A program made the translations under genes and the position numbers. DNA of 64,000 bases from Branchiostoma belcheri (Eukaryota > Chordata > Leptocardii > Amphioxiformes > Branchiostomatidae): positions 420,803-484,802 of the forward strand of contig NW_017802758.1 of the NCBI RefSeq assembly GCF_001625305.1, written 5' to 3'. Shown here piece by piece: positions 1-11,569 of this stretch. Numbering within the stretch: the first letter of the stretch is position 1; each line of letters starts with the position of its first letter. Below the pieces are notes generated by a model. That model searched no databases, was not told the origin of the DNA, and saw only the letters and a program-made list of their open reading frames with translations.

Positions 1-1715
1 TATTGGGGTCAAATACAGAGGTCAGTGTACGGCACTGGACGCCGTACTTCCTCCTGGACAGGAACCCTCTTTATTTCAGAGCAATGGCCTGGTTGATGGA
101 CTCATCTGTGGATTCAAACTTCTTTGTTAGTGAATTGCACTTTCCCTGCAAATACTTCCCTTTCCTGTACTCAGTTATAAACTTATCTACTTGACCTGGT
201 GTAGCAAACGCACAGACGAACTCCCAGGCTCCCAGAATGGCTCCATCTAAATCTCCGTGGATAAAAGACAACATGTCTTTAGTCTCCGTTCTCCGCCTAT
301 ACCAGGTTGAGTTACCAATCATGTCCTGGGGAGTGAGTTTCCTTCTCAGTACTGTCCCCCTCTGATTTAACACCTTCAACAACGATTGCATAAGCATCTC
401 ATGATCAGTTGCATCATTTTTCTGTTCAGTCTCGTTCTCTTATAATACATTTTCTTCGCATGTTTTACAAATTTCAACCTTTCACTCCTGTAGCTTTACC
501 CTCTCCTTATCAACTTTACGGCTTCTTTTTTGTATCCTAGCATGATCCTTTTTCAGTCTCTTTCTTTTTTCTTCCAGTGTCTTCAGCTCCTCTCTCTTCC
601 TTTTCAACTCGTCTTCCCTGTGCCTTTTACCCCAGAAGACATACTAGTTACTCTTCATTACAGTGGCCTCTGTGTCCACGGTGACGAGAGCAGGCCTCAG
701 ACTTGCCACATGCAACACTATAAAGAAATTGTCACATGAATGATGTGACAAAATTGAATGTACCCTAAGTGTCAACTGGCCTTAAGAAGGGCTTATTATG
801 ATGGTGATTATACTAACCTGTATCCGGACCGCCTCGTAATCGTTTGGAATGGCGCGCATTTGCTTCACCAGCAGCTGCATCTTATCTCCGTACAGCCCAG
901 GGCAACACATGTTTCCTTTGTAATGACACTAAGCTCCGTGACCTTGACATCAACAGTATGAGATGCCTTTAGTCTCTGCCACTTAGACACTCATTACCTG
1001 TGCCAGCGGGTCGAGCATAAGAGTGGAAATGGCTTGTCCCGATATACGCCAGTTTACGCCTCCGTTTTTTTTTTAGGATTAAGGCTGCACTAAACATGAC
1101 AGAAGTGCCATCACAGCTTCTGCATTCATTTGGCCTGACAACAGCATGTAAAAATGCAACATCTATATTATCTTTTGACATAGTACAAAGCTATCTTCAA
1201 CAAAGGAATTGAGATGACCTTTTTGATCAAAATTAAAACCATTCCTGTCATGGATCTAGAGTGGATATCTGATGAACCACAAATGTCAAACTTGTTCAAA
1301 ATATCATGAAGTTCTGTAGAATTGGAAAATAAATTGACAATTTGCTTTCTGGTTTTACTTTCTTCGGCCTCTCTCTACGAATACATTTCTTCCTTCTAAT
1401 GCCACGTTCTCCTTCTTTTTCTTGTGGCCAGGCCTAAAAGAACAATACGTGTTATTAAATACTTCTTCATAATTCCAAATATACCAAAACCAATGCCTTG
1501 TAATCCAGTCATATCCCACTATTACTCACCATAGTTATTGCTACATGTTCCTTAATTTGATATTAACAAGAAACCAAACAGTACTTTACAAATGTGAGAT
1601 GAGATGAACATATAACAAGCCAAGTGAACTGTTTAGTTACAAAGATTACAGTTACCCCTGTTGTAGAAGCCACCACATGGATGTACAACGTAGTGTACTT
1701 CCCAGGGACCTGGCA
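1..1715 (-). repeat. Unit A of a locally repeated family (left end outside window)
   Basis: This stretch is a diverged copy of sequence seen again at 4891-6660, 6661-8395 and 31904-33450, with its 3' part also at 9255-9960. The order of blocks is the same in each: a coding exon, a coiled-coil-coding stretch, a block with an LLVK-type motif, then an AT-rich tail ending near a shared GGATGTACAACGTAGTGT motif. Copy A has the long tail (about 1085-1715) that copies B and C lack. Coding potential is on the minus strand. I do not recognise the family; it may be a transposon-borne gene or a locally amplified host gene. Confidence 0.75.
71..397 (-). CDS. Unrecognised repeated protein, exon-like ORF of unit A
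   Basis: A 108-codon minus-strand reading frame. It runs from MLMQSLLKVLNQRG through a W/Y-rich middle (NSTWYRRR, DMLSFIHGD) into EFVCAFATPGQVDKFITEYR and KKFESTDESINQAIALKYRG, and continues towards the window edge. Units B and C encode the same protein but with the two halves in different frames, so A is the only copy where they are joined in one frame. Upstream in other copies lies a Lys/Glu-rich coiled coil (EKEKEIEQKKDE). No family recognised. The conservation of reading frame across copies argues that it was once coding. Confidence 0.4.
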   Translation of the reverse strand: MLMQSLLKVLNQRGTVLRRKLTPQDMIGNSTWYRRRTETKDMLSFIHGDLDGAILGAWEFVCAFATPGQVDKFITEYRKGKYLQGKCNSLTKKFESTDESINQAIALK

Positions 1716-1924
1716 AAAACCTTAGCATTAACGAATAAAGAGAAAACAGCAACTTTCCGACAATTCATCAATTTTATATGCATACTCAACTATTCTACAA
1801 CTATATCTACTATCTCTGCACTAAACAATCATCTCTTAAGTATTTAATCAACAAAATACAAAACATCACTATTGGCAGTCCAGTCTCGAGAGACACGATT
1901 TGCAATAAGCTACAATAAGCAAAC

Positions 1925-2600
1925 GTTTGCACATGGTGACACTTCGTACTGAGACAGGTTCATGTCTGCCGTCGTATTCTTTTGTTGTATGTATGTATGT
2001 TATCGTTGTGATTGTTAATGTGACAATCATTAGGTGAACTAATGCATGCTATCCTGGTCGGCTATCTGTTCGGGTAGTGAGTTACGTTGTGCTTTACTTT
2101 GAATTTTTTTGAATATATCAACATGTTTTGAGAGCGTTACCCGGTCTAATTCCTTCCATTGGTCCCTAGCTTTCTTTTAGTAAGTTGGCAATTTTACACT
2201 ACATTTTTCTTAGACAGGCGAAAAGGAAAAAATGTACTTGTAGATGTATATACTAGCAGTGGTGACATACGGGCACATCGCTTGTTATTGTGTCATGATC
2301 TGCGCAATACTAGTATATCAGTTTACAGACGGTAATGTTGCAAACTATGTGGTTCCCGCCGGTGTCGCGCCAAATACTTGAGCTGCCAATTCCCTGAGAT
2401 TTGATTGGTCCTTGCCAAAATGCATTTTACTCCAATATGACAAAACGGTGGGTGAGCAAGGACCGGGGCTCATTGGCGAACTATCGCTGGTAACGTATAA
2501 AATACCGTTCCCTTCTGTGTTACTTGAGGGACGTTTAGCGAGAATATATATCTTGGTAGATGAGTATAGTAAACATAGCAGGCCAGGTCATTCACAGATT
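1925..2600. repeat. Dispersed ~0.7-kb repeat, copy 1
   Basis: Shares long stretches with 26050-26580 and 56120-56780. All carry CAATATATCAG-like sequence followed by a TGTTGCAAACTATGTGGTT core and a CAAAATGCA block, and copies 1 and 3 share CATGCTATCCTGGTCGGC. No coding capacity is conserved, so this looks like a non-autonomous element or the non-coding end of one. Termini not resolved. Confidence 0.6.
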
Positions 2601-3110
2601 TCAACTTAGATTAACGGTGACGTACCAGTTAAACACGTAAACTTCAGACTTTTAAAGTGAGTTACAAGTCTTTCAGTTTTGTGATGGACAATGATCAACT
2701 TTCAATCCTTCATTAATTTTTTACAAAACCGTTAGCAGTACTCTTCAATAGATTATATACAAATCCGAACTGATTCATTTCGTTGATTGTCCCTGCATTT
2801 CCTCATCACATTAAATGGAGTCCTGCTTATTGTCTTCACCACGATCATTGGTCAGCTCATTCCTGCTTTGCTTCCACGCACTCAACTTCTTGGGCAATCT
2901 CTTACTCTTACGCCTCGGCATTTCTCACGAGGAACAAAAATTGCACGGTGTATGAAAATTACTGTCAATGGGACGATCTTTTAAAATCTCCTAAAAAAAC
3001 ACTTTCTTTGTGTTTAAGCTAAAAAATGCAATTATATATGTATGGCGCAGGGTGTCATCTATAAGCGTATAGTCCTTCCTATGATTTGGCTTCAGAACAA
3101 ATATATACCA
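2601..3110. other. Unannotated stretch
   Basis: AT-rich sequence between the dispersed repeat and the next minus-strand ORF. Two overlapping plus-strand ORFs (79 and 65 codons) show no recognisable motif and are not repeated elsewhere in the window. Nothing further can be supported. Confidence 0.4.
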
Positions 3111-3114
3111 TTCT

Positions 3115-4068
3115 TTATACCATGCTGAAGTCCTGAAAACATGACATAGATGGATAAGACATTAGCATTGCTTCTAATAAATGTATACCTCCTGTATGTG
3201 CACACAAAGGAACCCTGTGATCTTCAATGCAACCAGTATGCACCTTTACCTCTGACTTCTTAAGATCTATGTTATCAGATTCTATTGGGAGATTTGCTTC
3301 TGAATCAAGTACAGAAATAATATGACCTATGGAGAGGTATCTGGTGTACCTAGTGTTAGTTGGTATACATGGAAGAATGATGTCTAGTGTTCGTCCACAA
3401 TCCGAAGACATTGGGCAATAATCATACAGTATACAGTTATCAATAATTTCTATGGCTGGGGATGCAAACCCAGTGACTTGAGAAAATATACCATTGTCAT
3501 CGTTTTCTACACTAAGACTGGAGTTTCTCTCAATATCTCTTAAATGCATTTTCCATGGCCCAGCGGAATCAGGTTTCTGGCACAAAAAGAAAACAACTGT
3601 GGTCTTTCTTTTTAAACACATAGTGGCAAGACTAGATGGCGACACACTTAAGTTACACTTATATTTATGTCGCGACCAGACAATACGTAATACAAGTAAG
3701 CAAAGCGCGAGATTTCATATAGAAGTTAAATACAATGATTAATCAATGAACAAGTGAAACAAATGTATAAATACTGGCAGGATTGATCAAGATATTACAA
3801 AAAACGATTTGACTCTAACAAAATTTCTGTACAATAGTAGTATTTGAGTATTTTACATTGTTGACAAAAAAGAAGAACCTCATGAAAGTAAATGTACCAG
3901 AAAATCTGTGGTCTCCCGGCCACGAGTCGTACAGTGGAAAACTATATGATATATGAAGCAGCTGTGTGTATAGCCCATTGTACTCGCAAAGTAGCCAAGT
4001 AGCAGTTTTCCAAGAGAGATGAGGTGTTTGCAAAAGTTGCCTCCACACTGCCCATTTTCGAGCGTCAA
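3115..4068 (-). CDS. Unrecognised minus-strand ORF pair, possible exons
   Basis: A 176-codon open frame at 3115-3645 and a second at 3880-4068, both minus strand, separated by about 230 bases of AT-rich sequence. The upstream one is Cys/His-bearing and hydrophobic; the downstream one has no motif I can name. There is no second copy in the window, unlike the flanking array. Splice sites could not be assigned with confidence. This may be single-copy sequence trapped between array units or part of an old insertion. Confidence 0.25.
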
Positions 4069-4395
4069 AGTACCATACGTGTAGTTACAGCCTGAAATTC
4101 AAAATAAAACCTGTGGTCCTTGTGTGACAGCACTGTGCACAGCTGACAGATAGCCTCGCTACAGTCAACACAGAACAGCATACTCTTTCCCTTTGATGTT
4201 ATACTTAATGGGAAGTTCAGTCCAGTTCACAGTTTTCCTCCCACACCATTACCTCTTTCGTAAGACTTTCTCTATAAAAGTCGGCAAATCTGTTAAAGTT
4301 GCCCAATCGATCTTTTGGTTTTACTGTTCCATTGCCATTTTACAGGCGGCTGATTTGGACATGGCGCTGCCCGCGTCCCGCCCATCATGATCTCG

Positions 4396-4761
4396 TTACC
4401 CCAGTCGTGGCATTCCCAGTTGGCGCAACGAGTTTAAAGCAAGGTAGTTGTTTAGCTTCGTCTTCCTTGAGGTCTCTGAAAGGTCAGAAAACCTCCCACC
4501 TTTTCTGCATCCCTTCCCCGAGACTCTGCTGTCCATGGCTGTTAGGTGTTTGCAAATGGAGCCACCAACAACATCCATGGTGTGCTTACAAACGTCTGCA
4601 AAAGGATAAGGACATGTTACAGCGTCAATAGTCTCGTTGTTGGCCCAGCACTGCCATTTCTGGTCAGCACTAGGCACAAACTCGGTAACGTTGATGGTGA
4701 AAGTCGAGTCCTCCAGCAGTGACATTTCCTCGGTGTGTTGCTGCCACAGGTCCGCCATCAC
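4396..4761 (-). CDS. Array-family exon, left boundary of unit B
   Basis: A 121-codon ORF whose start (ADLWQQHTEEMSLLE, then NVTEFVPSADQKWQCWANNET) recurs at 6313-6615 and about 8100-8340. In the copy at 6313 the same exon is preceded by CWNFHKRVSSRDLHYLLHL, giving a longer shared reading frame. Below about 4600 the sequence departs from the other copies. The conserved W and C residues suggest a folded domain, but no family is recognised. Confidence 0.4.
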   Translation of the reverse strand: MMADLWQQHTEEMSLLEDSTFTINVTEFVPSADQKWQCWANNETIDAVTCPYPFADVCKHTMDVVGGSICKHLTAMDSRVSGKGCRKGGRFSDLSETSRKTKLNNYLALNSLRQLGMPRLG

Positions 4762-4890
4762 TGCGTCTGTTTCCTCTACACTAACAAGATGTGAGAGATA
4801 GTGCAGGTACCGGTTGCGGAAGTTTCAACATGCCAGCGAACCTACAGACATTGGCATTTCCGCTGCTTTCCGAGTGCTATTATCGGAAAA

Positions 4891-6660
4891 CTGAAAGATT
4901 AAATGATTATGTCTCCCATTACTGCTTGGTTATATGTGGCACTCTCAGATGCAGGTCAACCTCCATGTGGACTAGGGCAGTGACGGACCTGGTTACTCTA
5001 AGCTCCCTAGGCAGATGGTACAAAGAGCAGATGTCAATAGACTTGACAAACCTGTCCAACTTGTAGTGGGACAGCTGTCTCATGGATCGAACATCCACAT
5101 TATCGACCTTGACACTTTGGGGAAGCCACACCTTCTTATTTGGGTCAAATACAGAGGTCAGTGTACGGCACTGGACGCCGTACTTCTTCCCGGACAGGAA
5201 CCCTCTGTATTTCAGGGCAGTGGTCGGGTTGATGGACTCATCTGTGGATTCAAACTTCTTTGTTAGTGAATTGAACTTTCCCTGCAAATAATTACGTGCT
5301 CAGTTATAAACTTATCTACTTGACCTGGTGTAGCAAACGCACAGGCGAACTCACAGAATGGCTCTATCTAAGTCTCCATGGATAAAAGATAACATGTCGT
5401 TAGTATCTCCCTTTCCCCGCCTATACCAGGTTGAGTTACCAATCATGTCCTGGGTAGTGAGTTTCCTTCTTAGTGCAGTCCACCTCTGATTTAGAACCTT
5501 CAACAACGATTGCATAAGCATCTCGGTCTCATCCTTTTTCTGTTCAATCTCCTTCTCTTTCTCATTCACTTTCTTCGCATGCTTCTCAAACTTCGACCTT
5601 TCACTCCTGTAGCTTTAGCCTGTCCTTATCAACTTCACGGCTTCTTTTTTCTATCCTAGCATGATCCTCTTTCAGTCTCTTTTTTTCTTCCAGTGTCTTC
5701 AGCTCCTCTCCCTCCCTTTTCAACTCGTATTCTCTGTGCCTTTCACCCCAGAAGACATACTAGTTACTGTTTATTACATTGGCCTCTGTGCCCACGATGA
5801 CGAGAGCAGGCTCCAAGCTTGCCTCACGCAACACTATAAAGAAATTGTCACATGTATGATGTGACAAAATTGAATATATGCACATGTGTCAACTGGCCTT
5901 AAGAGGGGCTTATTATAATGGTAAGCACACTAAACTGTATCTGTACCGCCTTGTATTCTTTTGGAATGGTGCGCACTCGCTTCACCAGCAGCAGCTAGGT
6001 CTCATCTTCGTACTCCGTACAGCCCAGGGAAACACATTTTTCTTCTGTAATAACACTAAGCTCCTTGACATAGACAATATGAGATGCCTTTAGTCTCTGC
6101 CACTTAGACATTGTGCCGGCGGGTCGAGCATAAGAGTGGAAATGACTTGTCCCGATATACGTCAGTTTACGCCTCCGTTTGTTTTTCGGTGATGTCCGTT
6201 GAGGTGAGGAGCTTTGAGGGTTTAGGCTGTACTGACATGACAGAAGTGTCATGTCAGCTTCTGGATTCATTTGATCTGACAACAGCATGTGAACATGCAA
6301 CATATATATTATCTATTGGCACAGTACAAAGCTTTTACAATTTAGTGATCTTTTTAAAAAAAGGCCGGAACTTTCATGTCTCGTTGTTGGTCCAGCACTG
6401 CCATTTCTGGTCAGCAGTAGGCACAAACTCTGTAACGTTGATGGTGAAAGTTGAGCCTCCAGCAGTGTCATTTCCTCGGTGTGCTGCTGCCACAGGTCCG
6501 CCATCACCGCGTCTGTTTCCTCTACACTAACAAGATGTAAGAGATAGTGCAGATCCCGGCTGCTGACACGCTTGTGGAAGTTCCAACATGTCAGCAAACC
6601 TACAGACATTGGCATTTCCGCTGCTTTCCGAGTGCCATCATCGGAAAACTGAAAGATTAA
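4891..6660 (-). repeat. Tandem array unit B (~1.77 kb)
   Basis: Full-length tandem unit. Both ends fall at the GGAAAACTGAAAGATT motif, which recurs at each unit junction (about 4890, 6655, 8390). It contains the unknown minus-strand exon (4919-5569) and the LLVK-motif block near 5950-6060. Its last part is a shortened version of the long tail seen in units A and F. Head-to-tail orientation with unit C points to unequal exchange. Confidence 0.75.
4919..5569 (-). pseudogene. Array-family protein, unit B copy (frameshifted)
   Basis: Two overlapping frames on the minus strand. The upstream half (5351-5569) carries the EKEKEIEQKKDE coiled coil and LMQSLLKVLNQRW. The downstream half (4919-5287) carries KKFESTDESIN, RGFLSGKKYGVQCRTLTSVFD and DRFVKSIDICSLYHLPREL, ending in ALVHMEVDLHLRVPH. 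In unit A the halves are in one frame; here a frameshift lies near 5290-5350. No known family. Interpreted as a decayed coding copy. Confidence 0.45.
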
Positions 6661-8395
6661 ATAATTATGTTTTCTATTACTGCTTGGTTATATGGGACAC
6701 TCTCAGATGCAGGTCAACCACCATGTGGACTAGGGCAGTGACGGACCTGGTAACTCCAAGCTCCCTAGGCAGATGGTAAAAAGAGCCGATGTCAATAGAC
6801 TTGACAAACCTGTTCAGCTTGTAGTGGGACAGCTGTCTCATGGATCGAACATCCACACCATCGACCTTGACACTTCGAAGAAGCCACATCTTCTTATTGG
6901 GGTCAAATACAGAGGTTAGTGTACGGCACTGGAAGTCGTACTTCTTCCCGGACAGGAACCCTCTGTATTTCAGAGCAATGGCCCGGTTGATGGACTCATC
7001 TGTGGATTCAAACTTCTTTGTTAGTGAATTGAACTTTCCCTGCAAGTATTTACCTTTCCTGTGCTCAGTTATAAACTTATCTACATGACCTGGTGTAGCA
7101 AACGCACAGACGAACTCCAACAATGGCTCCAACAAAATCTCCGTGGATAAAAGATAACATGTCGTTAGTATCTCCCTTTCTCCGCCTATACCAGGTTGAG
7201 TTGCAAACCATGCCCTGGGTAGTGAGTTTCCTTCTCAATGCAGCCCCCCTCTGATTTAGAACCTTCAACAACGTAAGCATAAGCATCTCAGTTTCATCCT
7301 TTTTCTGTTCAATCTCCTTCTCTTTCTCATTCACTTTCTTTGCATGCTTCTCAAACTTCGACCTTTCACTCCTGTAGCTTTACAATGTCCTTATCAACTT
7401 CACGGCTTCTTTTTTCTATCCTAGCATGATCCTCTTTCAGTCTCTTTCTTTTTCTTTCAGTATCTTCAGCTCTTCTCTCTCCCTTTTCAACTCGTCTTCC
7501 CTGTGCCTTTCACCCCAGAAGACATACTCTTTATTACAGTAACCTCTGTGTCCACGATGACGAGAGCAGGCCTCAGACTTGCCTCATGCAACACTATAAA
7601 GAAAATATCACATGAATGATGTGACAAAGTTGAATATACCTAAAGTGTCAACTGGCCTTATAATATTATAATGGTGATTATACTAACCTGTATCCGGACC
7701 CCCTCGTCAATAGCTAGGTCTCATTTCCGTACTCCGTACAGCCCAGGGCAGCACATTTTCCATTGTAATGACACTAAGCTCCTTGACATCGATAATATGA
7801 GATGCCTTTTGTCCCTGCCACTTAGACTCTTATTATTTCATACTTTTGCCAACGGGTCGAGCATAAGATTGAAAATAGCTTGTCCCGATATACGTCAGTT
7901 TACGCCTCCGTTTGTTTTTCAGTGATGTCAGTTGAGGTGAGGAGCTTTGAAGGTTTAGGCTGCACTGACATGACAGAAGTGCCATGCCAGCTTCTGGATT
8001 CATTTGGCCTGACAACAGCATGTGAACATGTAACATCTATATTATCTATTGACACAGTACAAAGCTTTTACAATTTAGTTATCTTTTTAAAAAAAGGCCG
8101 GAACTTTTATGTCTCGTTGTTGGTCCAGCACTGCCATTTCTGGTCAGCAGTAGGCACAGACTCGGTAACTTTGATGGTGAAAGTCGAGCCCTCCAGCAGT
8201 GTCATTTCCTTGGTGTGTTGCTGCCACAGGTCCGCCATCACTACATCTGTTTCCTCTACACTAACAAGATGTAAGAGATAGTGCATGTCCCGGCTGCTGA
8301 CACGCTTGTGGGAGTTTCAGCATGTCAGCGAACCTACAGACATTGGCATTTGCGCTGCTTCCTGAGTGCCATCATCGGAAAACTGAAAGATTGAA
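6661..8395 (-). repeat. Tandem array unit C (~1.74 kb)
   Basis: Second complete head-to-tail unit, directly abutting unit B and bounded by the same GGAAAACTGAAAGATT motif. Internal order matches unit B. It differs by small indels, for example a shortened LLVK-block near 7680-7750. Confidence 0.75.
6677..7334 (-). pseudogene. Array-family protein, unit C copy (frameshifted)
   Basis: The best preserved copy of the downstream half (6677-7135, 152 codons): PGHVDKFITEHRKGKYLQGK, RGFLSGKKYDFQCRTLTSVFD, KVDGVDVRSMRQLSHYKL and ELGVTRSVTALVHMVVDLHL. The upstream coiled-coil half (7077-7334) is in another frame, so as in unit B the two are split by a frameshift near 7090-7140. The basic, Ser/Thr-rich composition gives no clear localisation. 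Function unknown. Confidence 0.45.
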
Positions 8396-8556
8396 TGATT
8401 ATGTCTTCCATTCCTGCTTGGTTATATGGGACACTCTCAGATGCAGGTCAACCACCATGTGGACTAGGGCAGTGACGACCTGGTTACTCCAAGCTGCCTA
8501 GGCAGATGGTACAAAGAGCCGATGTCAATAGACTTGACAAACCTGTCCAGCTTGTT
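8396..8556 (-). repeat. Partial array unit D
   Basis: The first ~160 bases of a further unit, matching the start of units B and C (CTCTCAGATGCAGGTCAACC onward). The match stops abruptly near 8556 where unrelated sequence begins. This marks the right edge of the tandem array. Confidence 0.65.
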
Positions 8557-8771
8557 CAACAGGATGGAGCAACATGCAATTAACTAAAATCATTCAATAT
8601 CCGTATCACGGTGAAAATCTCTAATTTAAAATAAAGTTTCAAACAATTTTAAGTCTTATCTTAATTCTTGGTTGACAGATCTGTGCCCAATTCTAAGCGC
8701 GCATTCCTCTACAAAACCAAACACTTCTCCAACACCTAAATTCTAATTTCATAAATTCTAATGAAAGTCTA

Positions 8772-9097
8772 CTACATACTTAAAGGGATTGACCCCCCCC
8801 CCCTTCCTCTCCCAACCCTTCCTCCCGTGCCTTCAGCGTTCCTGTAGAAAAAAGGAGGCAAATATGAAAGAGTAAACATAGACTTCATGATTTTTGAAAA
8901 AAATATATTATCCCGAAAGACAGGAAAACAACATAGACCTGATGATTTTTGCAAAATTCATCCTTGTCAAAGGCAGGAAAATGGCAATCATCCAAGACAA
9001 GTCAGTAACAAGGAGTTTTAGAGTTTTTTAAACTTACTTTCGGCTCGGACAAACCCGGGCAATGTGCCCCCGCCCCCCACAGCAATAGCATGTCCTA
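8772..9097 (-). CDS. CCHC zinc-knuckle exon plus Gly/Arg-rich terminal exon, copy 1
   Basis: Two minus-strand exons with matching phase. Exon 9097-9038 has acceptor CTTGCAG and donor GTAAGT. It encodes TCYCCGGRGHIARVCPSR, a C-x2-C-x4-H-x4-C nucleic-acid-binding knuckle. The next exon starts at 8841 after CTACAG, continues the frame as a Gly/Arg-rich tail and ends in a stop at 8772-8774. The same exon pair, with the same phases, occurs on the plus strand at 16927-17273. Upstream exons were not identified with certainty. Likely an RNA/DNA-binding protein, possibly element-encoded. Confidence 0.5.
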
Positions 9098-9254
9098 CTG
9101 CAAGAATACAAAAATTCTCATGTTAATTATAATTGATGTGATAGACATACTTTTTTTGTTTTCATCATCAATTCATCAATAAGATTTACACTTCAAGTTT
9201 AGTTAGCCTTTCCTTTTCATAGATATCATTGTAGACAATTGTCTGCTTTTAATG

Positions 9255-9960
9255 TAGAGTGGAAATTTACAGTTGAGGAGCTTTGAAGGTTTAGGCTGCA
9301 CTGATATGACAGAAGTGCCATGCCAGCTTCTGGATTCATTTGGCCTGACAACAGCATGTGAACATGTAACATCTATATTATCTATTGACACAGTACAAAA
9401 GCTATCTTTAACAAAGGAACGGAGAGGACCGTTTTGATAAAATTTAAACCATTCATGTCATGAATCTAGAGTGAGTATCCGATTAACCACACATGTTTAA
9501 CTTGTTCAAAATATCAAGAAGTTCTGTAGAATGGGAAAATGAATTGGAAATTTGGTTTTTGGTTTTACTTTCTTCGACTTCTCTCTACGCATACAGTTCT
9601 TCATCCCAATGCCACGTTCTTCCTTCTTTCTTGTGGTCAGGCCTAAAATACAATACGTATTACTAGATACTTCTTCATAATTCCAAATATACCAAAACCG
9701 ATGCATTGTAATCCAGTCATATCCCACCATTACTCATGGTAGTTCCAAAGTTTCTTGGTCGAACAAGCATTGCTAAAATGTTCCCTTATTTGATATTGAC
9801 AAGAAACCAAACATCACCTTAAACATGTGAGGTGAGCTGAGATTAACATATAACAAGCCAAGAGAACTGTTTAGTTACAAAGATTACAGTCACCCCTGTG
9901 TAGAATCCACCACATGGATGTACAACGTAGTGTACTTCCCAGGGACCTGGCTACTGCTTT
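9255..9960 (-). repeat. Array-family tail region, copy E
   Basis: A near copy of the tails of unit A (1085-1715) and of 32820-33450. It includes a 74-codon minus ORF (9506-9730) with a basic stretch MRREKSKKVKPKTK that is repeated almost unchanged at 33018-33218. Conservation is higher here than in the rest of the family, so the tail may have its own mobility or a conserved exon. Confidence 0.6.
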
Positions 9961-10112
9961 ACAACCCCAGATGCGATGGTAGCTCTGTTGTAAAAACAGG
10001 TCATAACATAAAAACCCATGTACTTGCACATGTACTTCTTCTCGTGGAGGTCTTCTGGGGTGAAAAAAAGTATCATTCTTTTAATTCCCTTATAATCACC
10101 CTACCCTTCCTG

Positions 10113-10385
10113 CTTTACAACACCAGATGCGATGGTGGCTCTGTTGTAAAGAAAGATACAAAAAAGACTCCTCCCGAGGCACCCTCATCCCCCGGACTCC
10201 CCCTTGGACTCCCCCCGAGGCACCCTCATCCCCCGCACTCCCCCTGGACTTCCCCCAAAGCACCCCCACCCTCCGGACTCCCCCGAGGCACCCTCTCCCT
10301 TCGGACTCTCCCCAGAGGCACCCTCACCCTCCAGACCCCACGCCCACCCCCCTGAAGCACTGCCTCCCCTCCCTCCGGAGTCATC
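10113..10385. repeat. C/T-rich imperfect tandem repeat (Pro-codon rich)
   Basis: Degenerate ~30-base repeats built on CCCCGAGGCACCCTC and CGGACTCCCC. Reading frames are open on both strands only because of the biased composition, giving Pro-rich peptides on plus and Gly-rich on minus. A 42-base segment ending in GCTCTGTTGTAAA occurs just before (about 9958) and again at the start of the tract (about 10113). In the duplicated block the same slot is filled by a different 21-base minisatellite (33642-33811). Confidence 0.55.
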
Positions 10386-10769
10386 TACCCGGGGCAAAGA
10401 GTCATCACGAACAAGTTCCACAATACGCGCCCCACGATGAGGATGCAACAAAAACAAGAAGTCCCCACTATCCCCAAACCCAAATATTTCCCAATGATAT
10501 CCGTAATCGCTATACAACAACCTGAATGGAAAAAGATATTGACAATCACTCATAAATAATGTCACTTTTTTTAAAACTTTTTAAGTACCTGGCCCGGCGA
10601 GAGAACAGGGTGACGTTACAAGCTACTCCTTATTTACTGAGGAACTAAAACATCCTCACGATAAATTTAAAGAAAATTTTCTGTAGAAGAATAATACCTA
10701 GAACTAGATGATTTCACATGAGTTCTCAAAGAAATATATGGGTGCAGTAGATGGCTTGGTTTTTCTATG

Positions 10770-10893
10770 GGGGCCTTCGGCCTTTCAGAAGGCTTTCCCC
10801 TTTTACGCCTCCCCCAGCCACTGGACATTTCAGCAACCTTTCGGCAGTGACTGCAATTTTCTTCATATGTGTGGTGGTACCACGATACCCTTT
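10770..10893 (-). CDS. Basic Cys-containing exon-like segment, copy 1
   Basis: Minus-strand frame with CSHCRKVAEM followed by GRRKRGKPSERPKAP. The counterpart at 33808-33920 reads CQRLLECPGDRRKKGKPSGRP, so the basic RKxGKPSxRP motif survived in both. Probably part of the coding region of the element or gene that also carries the DDE exon just downstream on the plus map. No family assigned. Confidence 0.35.
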
Positions 10894-11175
10894 TTGGGCG
10901 ATAGTGGAACGACATGTTTGCAAATTCTTTTAAATTTCTCACCCTCAAATAGACCTGTGATTTTAACAATACAACTGTACAGTAGAATATATATTTCCAT
11001 ACTGTATCTGATAGTTGCAAACTTGCAATCAGTTTTATTGATACATTAATGTAGCGAAACTTTTTCTAACACACCTGGATACGTGTTATGCAATATCTTT
11101 CATTGCATAGAAACAGTACAGAGTTTAACCGTATAACAGGTGACTTGGGTATACATTAATACAGAGGTTGCAAAT

Positions 11176-11569
11176 TTAGAACATTGGTCCTCTGAAGTTA
11201 GTCAGCAAAGCACAGTCCAATGAAGTTTGGTTAACTGACCCTGCCATTGGTAAAGGTAATACACTGTCAAAGATGTGGAATTCTTTGATACTCCTAATAG
11301 TTCTTTCTACATGAATGCGAACATGTGCAGTTTTTTGTGTTGCTTCTACTTCTTTGTTGCTGAACTGATTTCTTTTGCTGGTACATGGTGAGGAATGGTG
11401 GAACATTCAAAATGGCACATTTTTTGGACAATAGCTTACTTATTGTGAAACCTTTGTCAGCGATGACGTCATCATTCAACAATTCCACAATGCCTGACTG
11501 AGTTGTGATGTCAACATCAGAAATGCTTCTATTGTACAGTTGGCTAACAAAACTCACAGCTCCTGAAGG
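11176..11569 (-). pseudogene. DDE_Tnp_4 (ISL2EU/THAP-type) transposase C-terminal part
   Basis: Minus strand, in two frames. 11294-11557 has SFVSQLYNRSISDVDI and a VIADKGF motif, where the D is the second catalytic Asp of the DDE_Tnp_4 fold. 11176-11406 has AHVRIHVERTIRSIKEF, with the third acidic residue in the HVER motif. These are hallmark motifs of THAP-associated ISL2EU-type DNA transposases. A frameshift lies near 11290-11400, and the first catalytic region is missing from this copy although retained at 33988-34209. A dead cut-and-paste transposase. Confidence 0.7.

Noticed and set aside
3115-3645. Host gene at the 176-codon minus ORF
   Set aside because: No motif, no clear splice sites and no relative recognised; kept only as an unassigned ORF with low confidence.
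10127-10565. Overlapping Pro-rich (+) and Gly-rich (-) ORFs
   Set aside because: Both strands are open only because of the C-rich tandem repeat; no start context or splice support.
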